Below the pieces are notes generated by a model. It ran no database searches. It was not told where the DNA came from and saw only the letters and a program-made list of their open reading frames with translations. 64,000 bases of DNA from Chitinophaga sp. 180180018-3 (GTDB lineage Bacteria; Bacteroidota; Bacteroidia; Chitinophagales; Chitinophagaceae): NCBI RefSeq assembly GCF_037893185.1, contig NZ_CP140772.1, positions 5,952,001 to 6,016,000 on the forward strand, in the 5' to 3' direction. The translations under genes and the position numbers were made by a program. Positions 7,910 through 15,250 of the stretch are shown piece after piece. Position 1 is the first letter of the stretch, and each line of letters starts with the position of its first letter.

Positions 7910-9964
7910 ATGAGCCTGGCTATTTTACATTGGGAATCGGCAGACAACCATAGCTATCATTTTAAGATAGATATAGGTACCAACAATTACTACCGGTTCA
8001 AGATAGGCAAGCAGATTATCACCAGGGCGGGAATCAGATGGGTGGATGATATTTCGAAAGTGACACCTTTCCAGCAAAAAAGGAAGCTCACCTTCCTGGG
8101 AGATAGTGAAGAAGAAGTAGCACTGCCCAAAAAGTATTTTGACCGCGAAAACTGCTTCGTACAGCTGTATAGTGCGAAAGACAACAACGGCAAATCGCCG
8201 GCAGTTTCCAAAGTGATCAGAGTACCTGTTGCCATGCAGCAGATCAATACAATGCACTTTAACCTCTCATCATCAGCAAGTACTATGATGGATACCATAG
8301 ATTTCAACCCCGTAAGAAATATATCAGCCGAACAACAATTGCTGTCGCAGCAAACCTCCATAGAAGATATCCTCGGAGGCCTTGTAAGAGCAGTATTGCC
8401 CGCGGCCATCAGTTACCTGAACCCACAGGGAACGGGCACTGCTACACCTACGCCCGGTAATGGCGCTACCAACAGCAGCACCAGCATGCTTACCAGTTTA
8501 CTTGGTGCTGTACTGCGTGCCGTAGCGCCATCTATACCTGGGTTCAGCGGACAACAGTCTGTAAGCTATGCTGCCGAAAGCGATAACCGCTTCGGCAATT
8601 ACAGCGACGCCGGGCCTGATAACAACCAGTTCTCAAAACCCTTTGTATTCGGCATCGACGACGCGCTACTCGCCAGCATGGCCGGACCTATCATCCAGCA
8701 GGGTTTACAGCTGCTGCCACAACTCGTGAATGCAGCCAATCAGCACAAACTACAAACGCTGCAGGCCAACAACCAGTTAATGAGCACACTGGCAGGCGAT
8801 GTACAACGCAGGATGATGATGCAGCAACTGATGCAGAACCAGCCCGCCGCAGGAGGAGGAGCGCCCAATATCGATCCTGCAGTACTGGCGCAATTATTGG
8901 CCCAGTTGCAGAACACACAGCCCCAGCCTGCTCCTGCCCCCGCTGCCGCACAATCGCTGTCACTGGACAATGCCGCCTACTCACTCAGCAATGGAGTCAT
9001 ACTTACTTTCGAATCGCTGAAACTAACGCCGCATAATGGCAAAGACGTATTGCTGCTGCAACCGGCTGATAAGATCCTCTTTAAAATAAAACTGAATGTT
9101 AGTTCATCTCCCAAAAAACCTTTACCACGGGCGATCTATACATTTTATTTCAAAGATCCTGCTACCAAACAACTCCTGCTGGAAAAAACATTCCGGAAAA
9201 AAGATATAATGGCCAATATCATTATGGAGTTTGAATTCCTGAAGAATGAAATAAGCAGTATCCCACTGAACAAGAACATCGAAATATTCGCAGAAATGCG
9301 GTGGAAAACATCCGGGGAAAAAATATATAAGGCGATCGGCAACACCAGCGCCGTTTTTGTTCAGCAATACTTTGTGCAAAGCCAGGGAGAAGCCGTTTCC
9401 GGTGAAAAAGAACTGACCGACATGAAGGTATACCGCTCTTTCTGGAATAAGGTATGGCAGTCGCCCTCACTGGGAAAATCAAAATCACTCTGGGAACTGA
9501 ATGTAGATGCCAGGTATACGGTTTCTCTGTCTGCCGATCACACATCTAACGGTGTCACCCCTACGAAGTTATCAATAGATGAAAAAGATAAAGAAAGTCT
9601 TACCGACACTACCTCCGGCAGAATGAAAGCCGGGATAGAGCTCAGCATCACAGAGCTTAACAAACTGCTCGGCGGCTGGGACGGTAATTCCCCGCTGCCG
9701 GATGAACAGCTCAGTGCCATCAGGAATACCGGGTTTGCAAGATCCAATACAGCAGAAATGATCTATAACATCAAATTGAGAGGCAGAACGTATGAACAGG
9801 GCATGGTATGGATAGTGCCTGTGTTCAGGCTTTTTGAGATTACGCTGGGAAAAGTGGAATCACTTAGTCCGGAAGGATATGTAAACCAGGCAACGAGTAC
9901 TAAAGTAAAATTCCCCTTGCCCGTAAGTGTCAGAATATTGGGTATCAAATCAAATAATCAATAA
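7910..9964 (+). CDS. 684-aa multi-domain protein of unknown function, subtilase operon
   Basis: No family recognised. Residues 1-125 form a beta-rich module (ending VAMQQINTMHFNLS). Residues ~145-345 are low-complexity: hydrophobic helices (ILGGLVRAVLPAAISYL; SMLTSLLGAVLRAVAP) and Gln/Met-rich and Pro/Ala-rich linkers (RRMMMQQLMQNQPAAGGG; QPQPAPAPAAA). Residues ~350-680 are beta-rich. Two copies of a QS-x-S-x motif appear, QSVSY at 216-220 and QSLSLD at 348-353; the same short motif recurs in the two downstream wall hydrolases. The two Leu/Val/Ala helices might insert in a membrane, but they are short. No signal peptide. It could be a structural or delivery component; that is inference. Confidence 0.75.
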   Translation: MSLAILHWESADNHSYHFKIDIGTNNYYRFKIGKQIITRAGIRWVDDISKVTPFQQKRKLTFLGDSEEEVALPKKYFDRENCFVQLYSAKDNNGKSPAVSKVIRVPVAMQQINTMHFNLSSSASTMMDTIDFNPVRNISAEQQLLSQQTSIEDILGGLVRAVLPAAISYLNPQGTGTATPTPGNGATNSSTSMLTSLLGAVLRAVAPSIPGFSGQQSVSYAAESDNRFGNYSDAGPDNNQFSKPFVFGIDDALLASMAGPIIQQGLQLLPQLVNAANQHKLQTLQANNQLMSTLAGDVQRRMMMQQLMQNQPAAGGGAPNIDPAVLAQLLAQLQNTQPQPAPAPAAAQSLSLDNAAYSLSNGVILTFESLKLTPHNGKDVLLLQPADKILFKIKLNVSSSPKKPLPRAIYTFYFKDPATKQLLLEKTFRKKDIMANIIMEFEFLKNEISSIPLNKNIEIFAEMRWKTSGEKIYKAIGNTSAVFVQQYFVQSQGEAVSGEKELTDMKVYRSFWNKVWQSPSLGKSKSLWELNVDARYTVSLSADHTSNGVTPTKLSIDEKDKESLTDTTSGRMKAGIELSITELNKLLGGWDGNSPLPDEQLSAIRNTGFARSNTAEMIYNIKLRGRTYEQGMVWIVPVFRLFEITLGKVESLSPEGYVNQATSTKVKFPLPVSVRILGIKSNNQ

Positions 9965-9968
9965 GCAT

Positions 9969-10121
9969 ATGGACTATCCTTATATATATAGCTTGTCTGA
10001 CGACGACAACAGCGAAACAAAGCACGACGATGATGCGGAGGCCTACAAATTTGAAGGCTTTGAGATTGAAGTAAATGTGAAGGTGGTATTGAATCCCGTC
10101 ACAAAAATCAAAGCATCATGA
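9969..10121 (+). CDS. 50-aa acidic small protein, subtilase operon
   Basis: The frame is open from 9927, but that start would lie inside the upstream gene. The ATG at 9969, four bases after the 684-aa stop, fits operon spacing. The product is very acidic at the front (SLSDDDNSETKHDDDAEAY) and ends in a short strand-rich part (FEGFEIEVNVKVVLNPV). The stop TGA at 10119-10121 overlaps the next start (ATG at 10118), which indicates translational coupling. No known family. It may be a chaperone-like or regulatory partner of a neighbour. Confidence 0.6.
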   Translation: MDYPYIYSLSDDDNSETKHDDDAEAYKFEGFEIEVNVKVVLNPVTKIKAS

Positions 10122-10393
10122 TGGACGAAGCATTTATCTCCTTCGGAGAAATCGTAGATAAGTTGCTGAGCATCCCCGGCGATTTTACAGACGAAGAAAA
10201 TGGTGTTCATTCCTACATCTATGAAATAGAAATAGGCACGCCGGTGGAACTGGATATCAGTGTAGACGACAACGGCAAAGTAACAATAGGCAGCGTGCCT
10301 CCGATGTACCGGGTAAGTACCAGTTTTTTACCGTCTTACCACAGTATTACCATCAAAGCTGAAAAATATATCGCACCGGAAAATGGCGAATGA
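10118..10393 (+). CDS. 91-aa small protein of unknown function, subtilase operon
   Basis: Acidic, beta-rich, without signal peptide (GEIVDKLLSIPGDFTDEENG, then EIEIGTPVELDISVDDNG). Its start overlaps the upstream stop by four bases, and its own stop overlaps the next gene's start at 10383 by 11 bp, so the 50-, 91- and 245-aa genes are tightly coupled. The second half (VELDISVDDNGKVTIGSVPP) looks like a small beta sandwich resembling the N-terminal part of the following 245-aa protein. Function unknown. Confidence 0.65.
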   Translation: MMDEAFISFGEIVDKLLSIPGDFTDEENGVHSYIYEIEIGTPVELDISVDDNGKVTIGSVPPMYRVSTSFLPSYHSITIKAEKYIAPENGE

Positions 10394-11120
10394 AAACAAA
10401 TACTGGAACCTTGAAGACTTTGTAGACTCGCTGGTAGTGGAGCTGGATAAAACCCGCGAAACACTGGCCATCAAAGCGATCAATAAACCGCTAACATACA
10501 CGGTGAAGGATCTGGCTATTGATCTCAACATCTTCCCAACTTTCGATGGCGACACCATCAGGTTCATCACCGCACAGCCAGGCCAGCAGGGAGCTTCGAA
10601 AGTGAATATACAGCTGGGATCTATTACCGATCAGCAGGTGAGGGCTACTACGAAAATTTCAGGATTGAAGAACGATACTAATATAGAAGATATAGGAGTA
10701 GATCAGAAAACACTCAGTAAATTACGCAAGATGGGCGTCAATTCAGTGGATGACCTGCAGCAGATAGAAAAAAAACAGGTGGATATACAACGGGCATCCG
10801 ATAATGAAATTGATTACAAAACACTCGCTAACCAGATCCAGAAATCCAGGCGGAACATGACCCCTCCGAAAGTAAAGGGAGTAAGCCTTTCACTGGATGA
10901 AGACAAGCGCCCCTACCTGCACGTAAAAGGTGAAAACTTCACGCTTGATCCTAAATATCCTCCGGTAACGGTGATCAACAACCAACTGGCGGAAGTAATG
11001 GAATTCAATGCCAATGAAGTAAAGATATTTCTGAATAAACAACATATCACACAAAATGAATCAGAGCTGATCATGACATTTGATCCTTATACTTTGGTAA
11101 AAATGAATATCCGGATCTAA
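10383..11120 (+). CDS. 245-aa protein with helix-hairpin-helix-like segment (possible trypsin-co-occurring-like N-terminus)
   Basis: Residues 1-90 run as a helix (LEDFVDSLVVELDKTRETLA) followed by four or five strands ending in VNIQLG; this order resembles the small peptidase-associated trypsin-co-occurring (trypco2) domain, here beside a subtilase. Residues ~105-130 (QKTLSKLRKMGVNSVDDLQQ) look like a helix-hairpin-helix. Residues 165-245 form a strand-rich module (VKGVSLSLDEDKRPYLHVKG; LIMTFDPYTLVKMNI) like an IPT/TIG or carrier-type sandwich. No signal peptide. The trypco2 suggestion is low-confidence and rests on arrangement only. Confidence 0.6.
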   Translation: MANENKYWNLEDFVDSLVVELDKTRETLAIKAINKPLTYTVKDLAIDLNIFPTFDGDTIRFITAQPGQQGASKVNIQLGSITDQQVRATTKISGLKNDTNIEDIGVDQKTLSKLRKMGVNSVDDLQQIEKKQVDIQRASDNEIDYKTLANQIQKSRRNMTPPKVKGVSLSLDEDKRPYLHVKGENFTLDPKYPPVTVINNQLAEVMEFNANEVKIFLNKQHITQNESELIMTFDPYTLVKMNIRI

Positions 11121-11134
11121 AATGCTAACAGTAT

Positions 11135-12691
11135 ATGAAGAAGAAACAAACACCTTACACCTGCTACGATGACATGCTGAGTGATTACTACGGCTGTCAT
11201 CGCCCACCCAGGAAGAAAAGGAAGACACTGACGATGAGTTTTGACAATGGTGAAATAATACCGGGGAAAGACAGCGAGCCTTTCCGGGAATATATTGTAG
11301 CAACCTCTCAGGACAAGGACGGGGATGCTTTTGATGAATACGTTGTACAGTCATATTCCGTTGCAGAAGATAAAAACGACGAAGAATATGTAGTACAATC
11401 ATTTTCGTATAGTAATGATAGTTATGAATCTCCCTACCAGGGAACCGACTTCATATCTACCTCCTCTACCGTCAGCAAGAACCAGGATCTGCAAACCGAT
11501 GTGCTGGACCCGCTATCCACCGAAAAGGCCGCGGACCTGCCTTCACCCGATAAACCAGATACAGATGCACTGATCAACGATATTAAAAATATACAACAAC
11601 AAAGCCCTGCAACCAGCAGCGTTCCTGCTGATAACAGTGGCTCATTATCCTCCAGTGAGGAAGAAATAGTGAACGATCTGCAGGCTATACTTTCCGGAAA
11701 AAAAGTATACGACCCTGCTTCAAAGAAAACCGTGAATCGCGACGAGCTTGGCAAACAACAATCTATTGACGACAGCAAAGCGGCGCCAGCCAACGATCCT
11801 GGCTTCAAGAATGAGCATGCCATTTTTGACCGCATCGCGCAGAACATGAAGTATGCCAACGCCTACGACCTCGGTACTATACAGGTGAATACAGAAGAAT
11901 TGAACAATCGTTTCAATGAATTCGATAAAGTGCCGGATGCACCGCCCAGGCGTCCCACACCTCCGGCAGCACCTGCACCTACTCCTGTGAGCCAGCAGGA
12001 AGACTTTGACCCCTCCGAATTCATACGCGACCTCGATGAAATGCGCAAACAAGGTCAAAGCCAACCCGTAGCTACGGTGGAAGCGCAACCGGCGCCCAGT
12101 ACACAGATGAGCCCTCCGGGCGCCACTACGCCGGAATTCCCTCCCAGGCCCACTAACTTACGCCCGATAACCACACAGGAACGCGCCGCTGAATTTGGCA
12201 CCTTTGCGTATGTGGCGGACCCAACTACTTTCAATGGCGATGGTATCCGTGTAACGGATAATTGGGTACACGATAATATAACGAGTGTTAACATACCACA
12301 ACTAAATGGCAAGCTGGCGAACGGACGGCCCATACAACATGGCGCCATCCTCTTTCACCGGGCGGGGGCCGACAGGCTGCAACGCCTCTGGGCAGCGTGG
12401 GAAGCCGCGGGGCTGCTGGACAGGATACTTTCCTTTGAAGGCGGATACGCAGCGCGCTTCATACGGCACACCGAAGGCCGCAGTCCAAGACCACTGAGCA
12501 ATCACTCATGGGGCACTGCCTTCGACATCAATGCAGCAGAAAACCCATTTGGCCAGGAACCTGCACAGATGGGCCATACAGGCTGCGTAAGAGAGCTGGT
12601 GGCCATCGCTAATCAAAATGGGTTCTTCTGGGGAGGTCATTTCAGCGGACATAAAGATGGGATGCATTTTGAACTAGGCAAAGCAATTTAA
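11135..12691 (+). CDS. M15-type peptidoglycan peptidase with long disordered N-terminus
   Basis: 518 residues. The C-terminal ~170 residues carry the M15 (D-Ala-D-Ala carboxypeptidase / endolysin) zinc site: His457 and Asp464 in LSNHSWGTAFDIN and His511 in DGMHFE, with Glu513 nearby. This class cuts peptide bonds in murein stems. The first ~340 residues are acidic, Pro/Ser/Thr-rich and mostly disordered, with three related repeats: EYIVATS (52-58), EYVVQSYSV (68-76) and EYVVQSFSY (84-92). A helical segment at ~229-264 (FDRIAQNMKYANAYDLGTIQ) stands out as a discrete conserved-looking piece. No signal peptide. 14 bp from the upstream gene and 27 bp before the next. Confidence 0.85.
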   Translation: MKKKQTPYTCYDDMLSDYYGCHRPPRKKRKTLTMSFDNGEIIPGKDSEPFREYIVATSQDKDGDAFDEYVVQSYSVAEDKNDEEYVVQSFSYSNDSYESPYQGTDFISTSSTVSKNQDLQTDVLDPLSTEKAADLPSPDKPDTDALINDIKNIQQQSPATSSVPADNSGSLSSSEEEIVNDLQAILSGKKVYDPASKKTVNRDELGKQQSIDDSKAAPANDPGFKNEHAIFDRIAQNMKYANAYDLGTIQVNTEELNNRFNEFDKVPDAPPRRPTPPAAPAPTPVSQQEDFDPSEFIRDLDEMRKQGQSQPVATVEAQPAPSTQMSPPGATTPEFPPRPTNLRPITTQERAAEFGTFAYVADPTTFNGDGIRVTDNWVHDNITSVNIPQLNGKLANGRPIQHGAILFHRAGADRLQRLWAAWEAAGLLDRILSFEGGYAARFIRHTEGRSPRPLSNHSWGTAFDINAAENPFGQEPAQMGHTGCVRELVAIANQNGFFWGGHFSGHKDGMHFELGKAI

Positions 12692-12718
12692 TTTTTTCAG
12701 CTATACAATCCGTTTAAA

Positions 12719-15229
12719 ATGGAAAACCGCTTCATCGAAATAGACAGCCAGCTTGGCGCAAAGCGCAGGCGCAATGGTTATGCCCGTGCTGCCTCTATTG
12801 TAGATAGATTTGCTAATTCATTTGATGCCGTAGACTACACCATACCTGGTGTTATCACCCCGCTACGACAGCCTACCGGCATGGTATGCTGGGCTACTGT
12901 TGCCACCATGATGATCAGCTGGCGGAGGCAGATGGCTTTCTCGATTGAAACTGCCATGGGTAACATTGGACCTATTTATCTTACAAAATTCAGGAACAAC
13001 CAGGGCCTCAGCGCTGCTGAAAAAATACCATTTCTGCAGGCTGCCGGAATGCAGTTCGAATACCCGCAAAGCCTCAATGTTACCGGCTGGGAACATTTGC
13101 TGCGCACTTACGGGCCGCTGTGGGTGACTACCGCCGAAGGCTCCGATGCCAACTTTGGCATACATGCGCGTATCGTAACAGCTATCAGGGGCAATGGCAA
13201 CGCCCAGGATACACAACTCACCATCATTGACCCTGCAAGAGGAAACTCTTACCAGGAAAGATTTTCCGAATTCCTTACAAAATTTGAAAGAGAAGTACGC
13301 GTAAGCCAGGCATGGGATGGCAGAATACAGATCGTACACTTCGCTGCAGGAACAGCTACTGCTCATTCTTTAACAGATGATACCTATACGGAAACAATGT
13401 CCGTTGTTTCATCGAGGGGCGTAGATCTCATTAAAAGACTGGAAGGGTTCAGGGCACAGCGGTACAACGACCAGGCCGGCCACTGCACCATCGGTTACGG
13501 TACATTGATTCATAAAGGTAATTGCAATGGCAGTGATGCTTCCGAACAGCCCTATCTCAACGGCGTCGATGAAGCAAGAGCTACAGAGTTGCTAACAGCG
13601 CGCCTTAACAACTTTCAGCAGGCCGTTAACCAACAGGTAACGGTAACGCTCAACCAGAACCAGTTCGATGCCCTCGTAAGTTTTGTATACAACATTGGTG
13701 TCGATAACTTCAGGCGATCCACCTTACTCAGGTTACTCAATCAGGGCAATTACAGCGCCGTTCCTACCGAAATGCGCAAGTGGGTAAAAATAAGGCAACA
13801 CGGAGCACTGACAGACTCGCAGGGGCTTATCAACCGCCGCAATGCTGAAATAGAGCTGTACAATGCACCTGTGGCAAGTGGAGCACAATCGTTCTCCTTG
13901 GATTATAATGGTTATATGGATGAAGCTGCGACACTCGCGGAAGACTTCTCCGTACAATCAGATTTTATTCAGCAATATGGCCAGAATGCAGCAGACAGTA
14001 TGCGTCAAACACGTGTACCCGCGTCCGTTACCCTGGCACAGGCGGCACTGGAATCCGGCTGGGGCAGGCATGCACCCGGCTTCAACTTCTTTGGCATTAA
14101 AGCTGGTTCCAGCTGGACAGGTGCAACGCAGCTGCTAACCACCACAGAAGTACACAGCGATAACGATCGCAGCAGGCATCCTTATCCGGAAGTCATCTCC
14201 ATAGAACAATTCACCGACAGTAATGGTAATGTAAAATACAGATGGAGAGTAAAAGATAACTTCAGGTCATATGCGAACGCGGCAGAGAGCTTCACCGATC
14301 ACGGCAACTTCCTTGTCAATAACAGCAGGTACCGGGCAGCATTCAGTCATACAGATGACGGGCGGCAGTTCGCCAGAGAAATCGCACGTGCAGGATACGC
14401 CACCGATCCGAATTATGGCAACACCCTTGTTCAGCTCATCGATCGTAACAACCTTACCCGTTTTGATGTGCAACAGGCAACGCCGGCCGCTCCGGCACCA
14501 GCCGTATCAGGAGCCAACAGCAGTACTATACAGGAATTCGCAGGCGACATTCTTTCCGGACCCGGCAGGGCACTTATTCCGCAACCAGTACGGCAACAGC
14601 TGCAGTACATCAGGGAGCATGGAAATTATACACTGAATGGCAATACCTTCACGCCCTCACTCCCATTGCTGCAAAGCATCACCCAGATCATGTACTTCTC
14701 GCTGGATCATAACACAACCGCCAATCCGGCCTTCAGTATCCTCAGTTATATACGACCGGCATCATCCCACCATTCCAATGGTACCGCTGTTGATATCAGT
14801 CATATTGATGGAAAACGCATAGATGTGCGTAACCAGCAGCAATGCCTGGATGCCGTAATCGTGGCCATCAACAACCTGGCCCCGGGCAGCTATGCATTAG
14901 GATTGCCCAGGCCGCCGTACGCCGACGGAGCAGGTGCTGACCACGACTTCACCACTTACAACAGGCATATCACCGTATATAACGACACACATCCTCCTAC
15001 CCTGATGACACAATACCAGGATCTGCCCACCACAGGCAATTTCTTCCTCCCTAACCGCTGGAACGAACATTCGCCTACCGGCAGCACCGCTACCGACTTG
15101 AATCATATCACCAATGAAACATCGCGCAACGCTATACGCACTGCTATCAATAATGCCCAGGGAAGAGGCGTAAACATCCGCTATTTGTTTGCGGATGCCC
15201 TGGATCACCTGCATATACAGGCGTTGTAA
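12719..15229 (+). CDS. 836-aa fusion: papain-like protease, GH24 lysozyme, glucosaminidase, M15-like peptidase
   Basis: Four enzyme modules in one chain. Residues ~38-190: papain-like fold of the AvrRpt2/C39-like type with Cys57 (TGMVCWATVATMM), His149 (FGIHARIV) and Asp171 (IIDPARG). Residues ~231-383: T4-type lysozyme with Glu242, Asp251 and Thr257 in RLEGFRAQRYNDQAGHCTIG, spaced 9 and 6 as in T4 lysozyme. Residues ~412-583: glucosaminidase with Glu445 in LAQAALESGWG. Residues ~605-836: an M15-like zinc site, SHHSNGTAVDIS (His685, Asp692) and DHLHIQ near the C-terminus. Linkers carry QSFSL (390-394) and a Pro/Ala stretch. No signal peptide. Together these would cut both glycan and peptide bonds of murein. 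Last gene of the operon. Confidence 0.88.
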   Translation: MENRFIEIDSQLGAKRRRNGYARAASIVDRFANSFDAVDYTIPGVITPLRQPTGMVCWATVATMMISWRRQMAFSIETAMGNIGPIYLTKFRNNQGLSAAEKIPFLQAAGMQFEYPQSLNVTGWEHLLRTYGPLWVTTAEGSDANFGIHARIVTAIRGNGNAQDTQLTIIDPARGNSYQERFSEFLTKFEREVRVSQAWDGRIQIVHFAAGTATAHSLTDDTYTETMSVVSSRGVDLIKRLEGFRAQRYNDQAGHCTIGYGTLIHKGNCNGSDASEQPYLNGVDEARATELLTARLNNFQQAVNQQVTVTLNQNQFDALVSFVYNIGVDNFRRSTLLRLLNQGNYSAVPTEMRKWVKIRQHGALTDSQGLINRRNAEIELYNAPVASGAQSFSLDYNGYMDEAATLAEDFSVQSDFIQQYGQNAADSMRQTRVPASVTLAQAALESGWGRHAPGFNFFGIKAGSSWTGATQLLTTTEVHSDNDRSRHPYPEVISIEQFTDSNGNVKYRWRVKDNFRSYANAAESFTDHGNFLVNNSRYRAAFSHTDDGRQFAREIARAGYATDPNYGNTLVQLIDRNNLTRFDVQQATPAAPAPAVSGANSSTIQEFAGDILSGPGRALIPQPVRQQLQYIREHGNYTLNGNTFTPSLPLLQSITQIMYFSLDHNTTANPAFSILSYIRPASSHHSNGTAVDISHIDGKRIDVRNQQQCLDAVIVAINNLAPGSYALGLPRPPYADGAGADHDFTTYNRHITVYNDTHPPTLMTQYQDLPTTGNFFLPNRWNEHSPTGSTATDLNHITNETSRNAIRTAINNAQGRGVNIRYLFADALDHLHIQAL

Positions 15230-15250
15230 TAGATTGATGCAGGAAATAAA

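Noticed and set aside
9927..9968. Longer start of the 50-aa gene at 9927
   Set aside because: It would overlap the upstream gene by 38 bp; the ATG at 9969 fits the operon spacing.
3562..15229. Operon read as an extracellular contractile injection system or prophage
   Set aside because: No sheath, tube, spike, baseplate, AAA ATPase, capsid, portal or terminase features; all large proteins lack those signatures.
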